A stretch of 64,000 bases of DNA from Hypericibacter sp049323455 (GCA_049323455.1 JBMONF010000013.1:1-64000); one strand, 5' to 3'. Shown: positions 52,305 to 61,687, counted from the stretch's first letter. Notes: a model not told the origin generated them from the sequence alone. Numbers and translations are program-made.

Positions 52305-52322
52305 GCAAAAGCCCACCTCTGC

Positions 52323-54785
52323 TCAGGCCGGGCGATAATCCTGCGACTTGAAGGTCACATGCCGGACGTTCTCGGGCGCCTCGGCAATGCGCCGGATATT
52401 GCCCCAGGTCTGCTTGTAGTTCGGGATGACGAGCTCGTTGACCCCCTTCGACACCACGTTGCCCTGCGGTCCGGTGGGGTAGGCGAACAGCATGAAGGTC
52501 TCCTTCCGGCGCGCGGTCGGCGTCGGGTAGGCCATGGCCTGGGTCGAGCCGTTGTCGTTGTAGACCTCGACCAGATCGCCGGCCCCGATCCCCAGCTCCT
52601 TCATGTCGTCGGGATTCATCTGGATGAAGGGCAGCGGGAAGCGGTCCATGACGAAGTCGTTCTGCTGATCGAGATAGGCCGACTGCCAGACATGGTTCGT
52701 CCGACCGTTGTTGATGAGGAAGGCGAACTTGTCCTTCTCCGCCTGCTTGCCTTCGGCCTGCAGACCCCGCCACGCAGTGGCCATGAAAGTGGCCTTGCCG
52801 TCCTTGGTGCCGAACTTGCCGTCCGTGTAGAGACGCTTGGTGCCGACGATCTTGCCGTCCTCGAAATCCACGGCCGGCTCCTGGAAGCCGTTCGTGCCCA
52901 TGGCGCGCAGCCGCTCATAAGTGACGAACTCGCCGCCCGCCGCGTGCTTGGCGTAGCCGTCCATGAAGGCGTCTTCCTCGGTCTTCCAGTCATAGCCCTT
53001 GAATTTGTCGGCCACGTCGTTCTTCCCGGCTGCCCGCCAGGAGCGCTCGAGCGCCTGGGCGAGGCCGGCCGCGATCAGGCAGTCGGGCTTGGCCTGGCCG
53101 GGTGGGTCCATATAGCGCTCCGTCAGCCGCATGCGCCGCTCGCCGTTCATCGAGGTCAGGTTCATCTCGCCCGAGGTCGCGGCCGGCAGCACCACATGGC
53201 AGGCTTGGCTGATCTTGGTTGGCACGATGTCCACGTTGACGGCGAAGAGGCCGCCCTGACGGATGGCGCCCATGACAGCATCGAGCAGTTTGGCCCGGTC
53301 GCCGTAGGGCACCAAGGCCATGGCATCCTTCACCATGTCGGTGCGCTTCTTGTAGACGTTCTTGAACTCGATGGCGTTGAGCGTGGTCTTGTAGTGATCG
53401 CAGCCCCAGATGTGGTGCACCCCGCCCTTGCCGCCGATGAGCAGCTGATCGACATAGGCGGCCGGGCGCCCGACATGGGCGTCGGAGGGCCGGACATAGC
53501 CTTCCTGGTGGCCGCCGAGGCGCACGCAGCCGCCGCCCGGCCGGCCGATATTGCCGGTCGCAAGCGCCAGGTTCACCAGCGCGCCATTGGTGCGGTAGTT
53601 GTCGTTGCCCCAGATCAGGCCCTTCTCGTAGGCGAACATGGTGCGCCGCCGCTTGCCGTCCTTGGGCTCGGCGATGAAGCGCGCCGCCGTCTCGATCTCC
53701 TGCACCGTGAGGCCGGTGATCTTGGCCGCGTCCTCGAGGCTGGTGCGGTTGGCTTTGAGCGCGCCCTCGAAGCCGCTGGTGTGGGCCGCGATGAACTCCT
53801 TGTCGATCCAGCCCTTGTCGGCGACGTAGGTGAAGAGCGCATTGAACAGCGCCAGATCGGTGCCGGATTGGATCGCCAGGTGCAGCACGTTCTCCTTGCC
53901 GGCCTCGACCTCGCAGGCGTTGACCGTGGTGGTGCGGCGCGGATCGACGATGACGATGCGCCCCGCCGCATGCGGCTCGCCCGGAAGCTGCTGCTTCTTC
54001 TTGTCGAGGCTGGTGCCGCGCAGGTTCGGGATCCAGTGGTTGAGGAAGTAGTTGGTCTGGGTCTCGAGCGAGTTCTTGCCGACCGCGAAGATGGTGTCGG
54101 CAAGCTCCGCATCCTCGTAGCAGTTGTTGAGCTCGCCCACGCCCATGTCGCGCGTGGCGTGGACCTCTGAGTTGTAGGCGGGGCGGTTATGGATGCGGAT
54201 GTTCTTGACCTTCATGCTCTCGAAATAGAGCTTGCCGGTCGCCCAGGTGTTCTCGTAGCCGCCGCCGGCGCCGCCATGGTCGTAACAGGAGACGATCAGG
54301 CCATCCTCGCCCTGCTCCTCGACGACGCGGCGCGTCACCTCGGCGACCAGATCGAGCGCATCCTCCCAGGAGGTCGGGTAGAGCCCGCCATAGCGCCAGA
54401 CCAAGGGCGCCGTCAGGCGCTGAGCCTGCGTGCCGGTGACGGCGGAGAAGGACATCTCGGCCATTCGCGCGCCTCGGATCGAGCCCAGACCCGAATTCAC
54501 CTCGCAAGCCGGATCGGGCTTGATGACGATGTGCACGTCGCGGCCGTCCTGCTTGACGATGTTGTACATCGCCGGCGAGAACCAGGCCGGCGTCTCGGCG
54601 TCCTGCTGCTTGGAAAGATCGACGTCGAAGGCGTTCTTGTCCGAGGCCGTGCCGCCTTGCTTGTTGACGTCCCAGCTATAGGCCTTGTAGCCGCAGCCGA
54701 CGATGCAGTAGTGGCAGGTGACGTTCTGGACCTTGGCGTCCTTCGGCGGGATCGGCAGGCGGTCGATATTGCGTTTGTAGGCCAT
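52323..54785 (-). CDS. aioA: Arsenite oxidase large (molybdopterin) subunit
   Basis: An 820-residue catalytic subunit of the DMSO-reductase family that oxidises As(III) to As(V) in the periplasm. Cys24, Cys27 and Cys31 in TCHYCIVGCGYK form the [3Fe-4S] motif characteristic of AioA (no fourth Cys). Further AioA-like blocks are CYDHGGAGGGYENTWATGKL, TRDMGVGELNNCYEDAELAD and GRPGGGCVRLGGHQEGYVRP. It has no signal peptide and would be co-exported with the TAT-bearing AioB. TAAGGGAGG precedes the ATG. It lies 11 bp downstream of aioB. Confidence 0.97.
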   Translation of the reverse strand: MAYKRNIDRLPIPPKDAKVQNVTCHYCIVGCGYKAYSWDVNKQGGTASDKNAFDVDLSKQQDAETPAWFSPAMYNIVKQDGRDVHIVIKPDPACEVNSGLGSIRGARMAEMSFSAVTGTQAQRLTAPLVWRYGGLYPTSWEDALDLVAEVTRRVVEEQGEDGLIVSCYDHGGAGGGYENTWATGKLYFESMKVKNIRIHNRPAYNSEVHATRDMGVGELNNCYEDAELADTIFAVGKNSLETQTNYFLNHWIPNLRGTSLDKKKQQLPGEPHAAGRIVIVDPRRTTTVNACEVEAGKENVLHLAIQSGTDLALFNALFTYVADKGWIDKEFIAAHTSGFEGALKANRTSLEDAAKITGLTVQEIETAARFIAEPKDGKRRRTMFAYEKGLIWGNDNYRTNGALVNLALATGNIGRPGGGCVRLGGHQEGYVRPSDAHVGRPAAYVDQLLIGGKGGVHHIWGCDHYKTTLNAIEFKNVYKKRTDMVKDAMALVPYGDRAKLLDAVMGAIRQGGLFAVNVDIVPTKISQACHVVLPAATSGEMNLTSMNGERRMRLTERYMDPPGQAKPDCLIAAGLAQALERSWRAAGKNDVADKFKGYDWKTEEDAFMDGYAKHAAGGEFVTYERLRAMGTNGFQEPAVDFEDGKIVGTKRLYTDGKFGTKDGKATFMATAWRGLQAEGKQAEKDKFAFLINNGRTNHVWQSAYLDQQNDFVMDRFPLPFIQMNPDDMKELGIGAGDLVEVYNDNGSTQAMAYPTPTARRKETFMLFAYPTGPQGNVVSKGVNELVIPNYKQTWGNIRRIAEAPENVRHVTFKSQDYRPA

Positions 54786-54796
54786 GATGCCCTCCC

Positions 54797-55333
54797 TTAC
54801 GCCTTGAGCACGTTGCTGAGACGGCCGTAGATCAGCTCGTCCACGGCTACGGCGTAGATGTCGCCCTTGTCGTCCACCTGCAGATGGAATTGCGGCAGGT
54901 TCTGCGTCGCCTGGCCCCAGATTTGCTGACCGCCCTTCTCGCAGTCGAAGCGCGAATAGTGGCCGGGACAGTTGAGCGACTTGTCGTCGGCGACGTAGTG
55001 GAGCGGGAAGCCCTTGTGCGGGCAGAGCGTGGAGAAGGCCACCACGTCGCCGTCGGGGCCGACGCCGCCCGTCACCGCGCGGCCGAGCTTGATGAGGACG
55101 CCCGGCGAATCCTGATCGGGGTAGGCGATCTCGACCGGCTCGTCGGTCTTGAGGTCCTTGAGGTTCGCAAGCTTGGTCGAGGGGTAGGTGACGCGCGCGA
55201 GCGAAGGTGCGGCCTGCGCCTCGCGGGCGGCCGGCACGACAGCGGCCGCGGCGCCGGCGGCCGCGACGGCGCCGCCTTTGAGGAATTGGCGTCGGCCGAC
55301 ATCGATCAGCCGTTCGCACTTCTTGGATTGCAT
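54797..55333 (-). CDS. aioB: Arsenite oxidase small (Rieske) subunit
   Basis: A 178-residue Rieske protein. A TAT signal (GRRQFLKGG, hydrophobic to about residue 41) exports the AioAB complex. The [2Fe-2S] ligands are Cys104 and His106 (CPHKGF) and Cys122 and His125 (CPGH), spaced as in AioB. Phe109 and Gly124 stand where some AioB proteins have a disulfide pair; this matches the non-disulfide type known from Rhizobium NT-26. The gene is preceded by a sigma-54 promoter. Confidence 0.97.
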   Translation of the reverse strand: MQSKKCERLIDVGRRQFLKGGAVAAAGAAAAVVPAAREAQAAPSLARVTYPSTKLANLKDLKTDEPVEIAYPDQDSPGVLIKLGRAVTGGVGPDGDVVAFSTLCPHKGFPLHYVADDKSLNCPGHYSRFDCEKGGQQIWGQATQNLPQFHLQVDDKGDIYAVAVDELIYGRLSNVLKA

Positions 55334-55370
55334 GGGGTCCTCCCGGAGTTTTGTTTTCCAGGAGTCATAG

Positions 55371-55387
55371 ATGCAGCCGCCGTGCCA
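55371..55387 (-). promoter_or_regulatory. Sigma-54 promoter of aioBA
   Basis: On the minus strand the sequence reads TGGCACGGCGGCTGCAT. The invariant GG (-24) and GC (-12) dinucleotides have the required ten-base distance, and the -24 element TGGCAC is a full consensus match. It lies about 38 bases upstream of the aioB ATG, in the 168-base gap after aioR, whose product is a sigma-54 activator. Activator sites would lie in 55388-55500. Confidence 0.85.
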
Positions 55388-55501
55388 GAACGGCCCGCTC
55401 TCGGATTCGACGCGACTTCAGGGCGTTACTGCGATGCAGCGCGATCGCCGGCGTTCGAGGAAGCGAACCCTGAGCCCGTGGACGTTCGGATTTCTAGACG
55501 C

Positions 55502-56842
55502 TCAGTCGCGCGGATCGCCGGAGATGCCGAGGCGGCGCATCTTCTCCCACAGCGTGGTGCGCGAAATTCCCAGCCGCTGGGCCGCTTGCTGCACCTGGCC
55601 CGCCGTCGCTTCGAGAGTGGCGAGGATATGGCGCCGCTCGGCGGCGTCGCGCACCGCGGCGAGCGAGGCGCCCGACGCCGAAAAATGCCCGCTGGTGGCC
55701 TGCTCGGGGAACAGATCCTCGGCGCCGATCCATGCACCGTCGGCGAGCGCGACCGCCCGCTCGATCCGATTCCTGAGCTCGCGCACATTGCCGGGCCAGT
55801 CATGGGCTTCGGCCTCCGCCTCGGCCTGCGGGGTCAGACCGCGCACTGGCTTGCCCATCGCCTCGGCGAAGTAGTCGACATAGCGCTGCAACAGCGGGCG
55901 AATGTCGTCGCGGCGCTCGCGCAACGGCGGCAACGCGATGGGGATCACATTGATCCGATAGAAGAGATCTTCGCGAAAGCGACCCTCCCTTACCCGCGCC
56001 TCGACGTCGGCGTTGGAGGCACAGACGAGACGGGCCCGGAACTGCAGCGGCTGTTCGCCCCCGAGCCGGAAAAAGGTTCGCTCCTGAACCAGGCGCAGCA
56101 GCTTGGCCTGCACCGGCAGCGACAGCTCGGTTACTTCGTCGAGAAACAGGATCCCGTCCCGCGCCCGCTCGGCATAGCCTTCGTGGCGGGCGTGGGCGCC
56201 GGTGAAGGCGCCGCGTTCGTGCCCGAACAGCTCGCTTTCGATAAGCTCGCTCGGAATCGCGGCACAGTTGACGGCCATGAAGGGGGCGCCGGCATGTCGC
56301 GACAAGGCATGGAGATGCCGCGCCGCGACCTCCTTGCCGACGCCGCTCTCGCCGGTGAGAAGCACGGTGCTGTCGATGTTGGCGATTCGATGCACGAGCG
56401 CTTCGATGCGCTGCATCGCCTCCGATCGGCCGAGAACGCCGCCCGCCGCAGTGTCGGTGCGGTCGCGCAGGAGATGCTCGACGCGGCCGAGAAAGTCCTC
56501 CATCGCGAAGGGCTTGGTCAGGTAATCGTTGGCGCCGGCGCGCATGAGGCGCACCGCCTGGTCGATCTCGCCGAAGGCCGTGATGAAAAGCACGGGGCAG
56601 CCCCGTAGTGCAGGCATGGCGGCGCGGAAGAGTTCTTCGCCGTTCATGTCGGGGAGCCGGATGTCGCAGATCATGAGATCCGGCGGGGCTTCGGCCAAAG
56701 CGTCGAGCGCCTCGCCGCCGGTATGCCACCAGACCGGCTGGTATCCTTCCAGCGCCAAGCGTTGAGCCAGGGATTCGCCCATGATGGCGTCGTTTTCGAG
56801 GATACCGATCCGCCTGCGATCGCGCTCGCTAGGCAACAGCAT
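55502..56842 (-). CDS. aioR: Sigma-54-dependent response regulator AioR
   Basis: A 446-residue NtrC-type activator. The receiver domain carries the phospho-acceptor Asp60 (MICDIRLPDMNG) and the conserved Lys in YLTKPFAM. The AAA+ domain has GESGVGKE and the sigma-54 contact loop ERGAFTGA. A Fis-type helix-turn-helix (VQQAAQRLGISRTTLWEKM) ends the protein. In known systems AioR activates aioBA. Its start overlaps the aioS end by 14 bases, and it is followed by the sigma-54 promoter of aioBA. Confidence 0.93.
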   Translation of the reverse strand: MLLPSERDRRRIGILENDAIMGESLAQRLALEGYQPVWWHTGGEALDALAEAPPDLMICDIRLPDMNGEELFRAAMPALRGCPVLFITAFGEIDQAVRLMRAGANDYLTKPFAMEDFLGRVEHLLRDRTDTAAGGVLGRSEAMQRIEALVHRIANIDSTVLLTGESGVGKEVAARHLHALSRHAGAPFMAVNCAAIPSELIESELFGHERGAFTGAHARHEGYAERARDGILFLDEVTELSLPVQAKLLRLVQERTFFRLGGEQPLQFRARLVCASNADVEARVREGRFREDLFYRINVIPIALPPLRERRDDIRPLLQRYVDYFAEAMGKPVRGLTPQAEAEAEAHDWPGNVRELRNRIERAVALADGAWIGAEDLFPEQATSGHFSASGASLAAVRDAAERRHILATLEATAGQVQQAAQRLGISRTTLWEKMRRLGISGDPRD

Positions 56843-58286
56843 CGAGCGTCTCCTCCTGGACAAGGGGCAGGTAAACGGTGATCCGCGTGCCGTCCTGGCG
56901 GCCGGGATCGATCTCGATCCGGCCGCGATGGCGAACCACCAGCATGCAGACGGTCCAGACGCCAAGCCCGACATTGCCAATCGGCGGCTGGCGCGCGGCG
57001 GACGGATTTTCGTAATGGCGACGGACCTCGGCCGGCAGGCCTGGGCCTTCATCCTCTATGGTGAGATGAAGGGCATCGCAGTCGACCGCGGCGTGAAAAC
57101 GGATGTTCCCGCCCGAGGGCGAGGCGGCACAGGCGTTCAGCAGCAGGTTTAGCGCGATTTGCCGGACCGCGCCGCCATCCACCGCCACGCGCTCGGGCAA
57201 CATGTTCTGCCAAGCCAGGGCGAGGCGACGGCGCGCGATCTCGTGCTGAATGAGGAATTTCAGGTCCTCCAGGCCGTTGTGGTCGAGCGGGCCGGCTCGG
57301 GCCGTCCCCTTGTAGGTGGCGAGGCTGGCGCGAACGACATTGGCGATATCCAAGAGGCCTCGGCGCAGCAGAGCAAGGCTACGATGCCGGACCTCGGCGT
57401 CCTGGCCGTGTCGGTCCAGCGTATCCACGAGGTTCAGCAATCCGCCCAGCGGGTTGTTGACCTCGTGCGCCATGCCCGAGGCAAGCTTGCCGAGCAGCGC
57501 CGCCTTCTCTTCCTCGGCGAGCCGTTGCGCCAGCGCCGCGCGCTCCTTGAGCGCTGCCGCCATCGCATTGAAGCTCTTGATCAGACGATGAAGCTCGGCG
57601 TCTCGGCCGCGCGCCAGGTGGGCGGGCAGCGGCGCCACCGCGCCGTCGCGTGCGCGCTCGATATGCGCGGTCAACAACCCGATCGGCCGCATCATCCGGC
57701 GGATCCAGAGATAGCCGGCGGCTGCGAAGGTGAGCGTGAGTGCGGCATTCAGCAGCACCAGGGCGATCAGCACCTCATGGCGCAGCGCCAACAGATCGCT
57801 GATGTCGATCTCGGCGACGATCCGTCCGACGGGGATGCCTTCCTGCACCAGCTCGCGGCTGGCCCAGGCCAAGCCCGCCGCCTCGTCCAGTGCGAGCTCG
57901 CCGGCCGTGATGTGCTTGAGCAGTTCGGCCGGCAAGGGTGCGCCCGATGGGAAAATCCGTGGATCCGACGAGGCGAGCACCAGCCCGTTCGGCAAGGTCA
58001 CGGCGGCGAAGCGAGCCTTGACGCCGCGATAGCGGTCGCGGGCGCGATCGAGCGCGTCGAAGGTCTCCCAAACGTCGGCCCGGATCACCGACGGCAGGAC
58101 GGCGGTCGACAGGCCATCGAGATAGACGCCGGTCGTCTGCTCGAGACCTGTGCGCTGCACGGCGCCCAAGCGGGCCAGGACCACATTCGAGACGGCGACG
58201 CCGACCGCCACCATGAGGGCGGCCACCGCCAGCGGCACGCGCAGGAGAAGAGGCCAGGTCGCCGGATTGAGGTGGCGGATCGTCAA
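56829..58286 (-). CDS. aioS: Sensor histidine kinase AioS
   Basis: A 485-residue membrane kinase. TM1 (about 13-35) and TM2 (about 178-200) enclose a periplasmic domain. HAMP (about 200-250) leads to the phospho-accepting His274 in SGMAHEVNNPLGG, and the ATPase domain has N box LNLLLNACAASPSGG and DEGPGLP. It would receive the signal from AioX and phosphorylate AioR. It overlaps aioX by four bases (ATGA) and aioR by 14. Confidence 0.92.
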   Translation of the reverse strand: MTIRHLNPATWPLLLRVPLAVAALMVAVGVAVSNVVLARLGAVQRTGLEQTTGVYLDGLSTAVLPSVIRADVWETFDALDRARDRYRGVKARFAAVTLPNGLVLASSDPRIFPSGAPLPAELLKHITAGELALDEAAGLAWASRELVQEGIPVGRIVAEIDISDLLALRHEVLIALVLLNAALTLTFAAAGYLWIRRMMRPIGLLTAHIERARDGAVAPLPAHLARGRDAELHRLIKSFNAMAAALKERAALAQRLAEEEKAALLGKLASGMAHEVNNPLGGLLNLVDTLDRHGQDAEVRHRSLALLRRGLLDIANVVRASLATYKGTARAGPLDHNGLEDLKFLIQHEIARRRLALAWQNMLPERVAVDGGAVRQIALNLLLNACAASPSGGNIRFHAAVDCDALHLTIEDEGPGLPAEVRRHYENPSAARQPPIGNVGLGVWTVCMLVVRHRGRIEIDPGRQDGTRITVYLPLVQEETLDAVA

Positions 58287-59197
58287 GCCTGCCTCAGTAC
58301 GTCCCGGTATTTCCGGGCGATGCCGTCGAACAGCGCCATCGAGCCCGGGATGAAGCCGTCGAGCCGCAAGGTCTGCAGCAGCGACCGGCCCTCCTCGTCG
58401 CCGACCATGCGATAGAGCGCCTGGGCCAGGCTCTCGACCGAGGACTGGCTCCGGCGGCGCTGATGGCAGGCGATGGGCGGGAAGCCCAGCCGCTCGGAAC
58501 GCCTGAGCACGCGCGTGCGGGCGGTGAGCGACGGTTCGATCTCGTTCACCACGTCCCAGACATAGCCGTCGACGCTGCCGCTGTCCGCGAGGCCGGCGGC
58601 GACGGCCCGGATCACGTTGCGATGGCCGTAGGTGAAGAAGGTCCGGGCGAAGAAATGGTCGGGCGTCTCGCCCATGGTGGTCAGAAGATGGCGGGTGACG
58701 AGAAAGCCGGAATTGCTGTCGGGATCGGAAAAGGCGTGGCTGCGCCCGCGCAGATCCTCGAAGCTGACGGCCGGATCGTCGGCGCCGACGATGACATAGG
58801 ACTGATAGAGCGGTGCTCCGTGATAGACCGGCACCGCGACGAGGGTCAGCGCATCGGCATGCTGGACCAGCGGGAAGCCGCAGATCCAGGCGGCATCCAT
58901 TTCCTCCGAGAGCAGCAGCGCGGTGATTTCCTGGTAGGTCCGCCGCTTCACCAGGCTGACCGGCCGATTGAGATTGCGTTCGAGATAGGATTTCAGGCTG
59001 GCAAGCAGCTGGATATCCGAATCGAGGAACACCGGCGTCAGGCCGAATGTCACGGGCTGCGCAGCCGCCAGCCGCAAAGGTCGCACCAAAGCCGCGGCGC
59101 TCGCCCCGGCAAGCAGCGTGCGCCTCGGAAATCTCCCTTTCGGCCAGCGAGCTACCTTCTCGCCAGCACGGACGCGTTTTACGGCAACGCCGCCCAT
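58283..59197 (-). CDS. aioX: Periplasmic arsenite-binding sensor protein AioX
   Basis: A 304-residue PhnD-like periplasmic binding protein with a twin-arginine-like signal (FPRRTLLAGASAAALV). Cys106 in AAWICGFPLV sits at the position of the Cys required for As(III) sensing in characterised AioX proteins. HGAPLYQSYVIVG and FSDPDSNSGFLVTRH are ligand-pocket blocks of the family. It is the first gene of the aioXSR set, lying 125 bp downstream of moaA. Confidence 0.92.
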   Translation of the reverse strand: MGGVAVKRVRAGEKVARWPKGRFPRRTLLAGASAAALVRPLRLAAAQPVTFGLTPVFLDSDIQLLASLKSYLERNLNRPVSLVKRRTYQEITALLLSEEMDAAWICGFPLVQHADALTLVAVPVYHGAPLYQSYVIVGADDPAVSFEDLRGRSHAFSDPDSNSGFLVTRHLLTTMGETPDHFFARTFFTYGHRNVIRAVAAGLADSGSVDGYVWDVVNEIEPSLTARTRVLRRSERLGFPPIACHQRRRSQSSVESLAQALYRMVGDEEGRSLLQTLRLDGFIPGSMALFDGIARKYRDVLRQA

Positions 59198-59322
59198 GCC
59201 GGGCGATCCTCCCTCAGTGCCGTATGGGGCCCTGTGTGGTCGCTTTGTTCAGCGATCCACCCGCCGCCTTTTTGTTGGTCAGGCGAGTTTAGGGCCGGTG
59301 TTGCGCCGGCGCAACCGGCGGC

Positions 59323-60369
59323 TCAGCCGCCGGTCACGCTCATATGGCGCGGCACCGCCGGGCCCGTATGGCGCCGGTCGATGATGAAATCGTGGCCCTT
59401 GGGCTTGCGCGCGATTGCCGCGTGGATGGCGGCCTCGAGCGGCGCGTCGCTGTCGGGGTGCGCGCGCAAGGGGGCGCGCAGATCGGCGCTGTCCTCCTGG
59501 CCCAGGCACATATAGAGCATGCCGGTGCAGGTGACGCGCACGCGGTTGCAGCTTTCGCAGAAGTTATGCGTGAGCGGCGTGATGAAGCCGAGCCGCCCCC
59601 CCGTCTCCTTGACCCGCACATAGCGGGCCGGCCCGCCGGTGCGGTAGTCGATGTCCTCGAGCGTCCAGCGCTCCGCCAGATCGGCACGCACCATCGAGAG
59701 CGGCAGATACTGGTCGAGCCGGTTCTCGCCGCCGATATCGCCCATCGGCATCACCTCGATGAAGGTGAGGTCGTGCCCTTCCGCGCCGCACCAGGCGATC
59801 AGCCGGTCGAACTCCCTATCGTTCACGCCCTTGAGCGCCACGGCATTGATCTTGACCTTGAGCCCGGCGCGCTTGGCAGCCTCGATGCCGGAGAGCACCA
59901 CGGGCAGGCTGCCCCGGCGGGTGATCTCTGCGAACTTGTGCTCGTCGAGCGTGTCGATCGAGACGTTGACGCGCCTGACGCCCAAGGCCGCCAGCTCCGC
60001 GGCATATTTGCCGAGCTGGCTGCCGTTGGTGGTGAGGGTCAGCTCCTCGAGCGCGCCCGATTGCAGATGGCGCGACAGGCTGCGGAAGAGCTGCATGATG
60101 CCGCGGCGCACCAACGGCTCGCCGCCCGTCAGGCGCAGCTTCTTGACGCCCAGCCGCACGAAGGCGCTGCAGAGCCGGTCGAGCTCCTCCAGCGTCAGGA
60201 GCTCCTTCTTGGGCAGGAACTCCATCTCCTCGGCCATGCAATAGACGCAGCGGAAGTCGCAGCGGTCGGTGACCGAGACGCGCAGATAGCGGATATGGCG
60301 GCCGAACGGGTCGATCATGGGCAGGGCATCGATCATGGTCAGGCGCTGCGGCCTGGTCAATATAGGCAT
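59323..60369 (-). CDS. moaA: GTP 3',8-cyclase MoaA
   Basis: A 348-residue radical-SAM enzyme for the first step of molybdenum cofactor synthesis. The N-terminal cluster motif is CDFRCVYC, the second cluster is bound by CESCNRVRVTC and a further Cys (Cx2Cx13C), and the protein ends in the essential Gly-Gly (SVTGG). Three ATGs (60369, 60336, 60318) give plausible N-termini; 60369 has the best upstream AGGG. It directly precedes the aio genes on the same strand, fitting supply of cofactor for AioA. Confidence 0.95.
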   Translation of the reverse strand: MPILTRPQRLTMIDALPMIDPFGRHIRYLRVSVTDRCDFRCVYCMAEEMEFLPKKELLTLEELDRLCSAFVRLGVKKLRLTGGEPLVRRGIMQLFRSLSRHLQSGALEELTLTTNGSQLGKYAAELAALGVRRVNVSIDTLDEHKFAEITRRGSLPVVLSGIEAAKRAGLKVKINAVALKGVNDREFDRLIAWCGAEGHDLTFIEVMPMGDIGGENRLDQYLPLSMVRADLAERWTLEDIDYRTGGPARYVRVKETGGRLGFITPLTHNFCESCNRVRVTCTGMLYMCLGQEDSADLRAPLRAHPDSDAPLEAAIHAAIARKPKGHDFIIDRRHTGPAVPRHMSVTGG

Positions 60370-60399
60370 CCCTGTCCGGCATTTCGCCCCCTCTCGCGG

Positions 60400-60570
60400 C
60401 AGGGCTATCGCATGTGACCACCTCATCCTTCGAGACGGCCGCTTCCAGCCTCCTCAGGATGAGGTGGTTTTGCGAAATCTTGCGGATTTCCTCGTCCCGA
60501 GGAGGGCCGAAGGCCCGTCTCGAAGGGCAAGGAAATCCGCTCAACAGCCACATGCGATAGCCCTGCCTCT
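60400..60570. repeat. REP-like palindromes
   Basis: The 386-base gap 60370-60755 holds CATCCTTCGAGACGGCCGCTT with facing CCTCAGGATGAGG, then a second unit with GGGCCGAAGGCCCGTCTCGAAG. They are flanked on both sides by inverted GCTATCGCATGTG / CACATGCGATAGC. A further dyad rich in GGCGG/CCGCC lies near 60590-60640. No gene is recognised. Confidence 0.65.
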
Positions 60571-60755
60571 CGCGGTGGGGATTAGGCGGGCCCGCCGCCT
60601 GGAGCCGGCGAAATCGGGCGGCCCGTGGCCGGCCGCCTGGACCGCCACAGTGGCCCTATGGCAGTTTGGGCACGGGTGGATATCGGTTGGGTGGCCTCGA
60701 CGGGGAGAAGGCCGCCGAGCCGAAGGTAATCCTCGCGCATGGGAGTGGCGAGGGG

Positions 60756-61574
60756 ATGGCGGGAGTGCCAGTTCTTTTCGTGGGCGGCTGCATGCGCAGC
60801 GGCACGACCCTGGTGCAGCGGCTGTTGTGCGCTGCGCCCGGGATGAGCCCTGTCATCGCGGAATGCCAGTATCTCACCGCACTGCTCGCGGCGCAGCAGC
60901 GCGGCGAAGCCGATTTTGACCTCTTCATGCGGGACTATTTCGAGACGCCGGCCGAGTTCGATGCGTTCGGCCGCGAGACGCTGCGCCGGTTCCTGGCCGA
61001 GACGGCAGCGCGTTGCGGCAAGCCGATTTGCCTGGTTCTCAAGAATCCCGAGCTCGCCTTTCATTTTTCACGCCTCGCCCGCCTCCTCCCGGAGGCGCGT
61101 TTCGTCCTGGTCGTGCGCGATCCGCGAGACGTCATCGCGTCTATTCTGACGGTGGCGGAACGTCACCGCGCGGCGGGTCGCGAAAGTCACCTGACGGCGA
61201 TGGGGCGCGACATGGCGCAGCTCTCGAATTTCATGCTGAGCTACTACGCAGACCCCTACAGCCATGTGCCGTTGCTGCACGGCCGGCTCCATGTGATCCG
61301 CTACGAGGACGCCGTCCGGCGCGATCCGGCCGCTCTCGAGGGGCTGATGCGGTTCGTCGGCCGCCCCATAGAGGGGCGGCTCGCCGATCTCGCCGGTGAA
61401 GGCTGGCATTGCCAGCGCGAGGACAGCTATGCCGGCGCCTTTTGGTCCGCCGGCTGGACCGAAGGCGCAAGCGAGCAGAGCATCGGCTCCTATCGGCGGC
61501 GGCTGTCCGAGGCCGAGGTCGCGGCCATAGAACGGGACTGCGGCAAATTCGGGCGCCGTTTCCGGTATTGGTGA
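60756..61574 (+). CDS. Sulfotransferase family protein
   Basis: A 272-residue protein with the PAPS-binding motifs of sulfotransferases: the 5'-phosphosulfate loop VGGCMRSGTTLVQRLL near the N-terminus and the 3'-phosphate motif VVRDPRDVIAS. IRYEDAVRRDPAALEGLMRF and the C-terminal YRRRLSEAEVAAIERDCG are typical. It would transfer sulfate to a carbohydrate or small acceptor. ATG 60756 follows GCGAGGG; the frame is open 30 residues upstream. It converges on the second sulfotransferase gene. Confidence 0.85.
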   Translation: MAGVPVLFVGGCMRSGTTLVQRLLCAAPGMSPVIAECQYLTALLAAQQRGEADFDLFMRDYFETPAEFDAFGRETLRRFLAETAARCGKPICLVLKNPELAFHFSRLARLLPEARFVLVVRDPRDVIASILTVAERHRAAGRESHLTAMGRDMAQLSNFMLSYYADPYSHVPLLHGRLHVIRYEDAVRRDPAALEGLMRFVGRPIEGRLADLAGEGWHCQREDSYAGAFWSAGWTEGASEQSIGSYRRRLSEAEVAAIERDCGKFGRRFRYW

Positions 61575-61687
61575 CGGCCAAGGCATGGTCGCAAGTGCGC
61601 TCGCGAGAGACCGGGCCAAGCGGAGGTTACGTGCGGGCGAAGGAGGGTCGGGTTGGGGCAGGCTCCGCCCTGCTCCAGCCTTCCAGT

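Noticed and set aside
60582..61064. 160-codon minus-strand frame before the first sulfotransferase
   Set aside because: It overlaps a motif-bearing sulfotransferase gene on the other strand and a repeat region; no domain seen.
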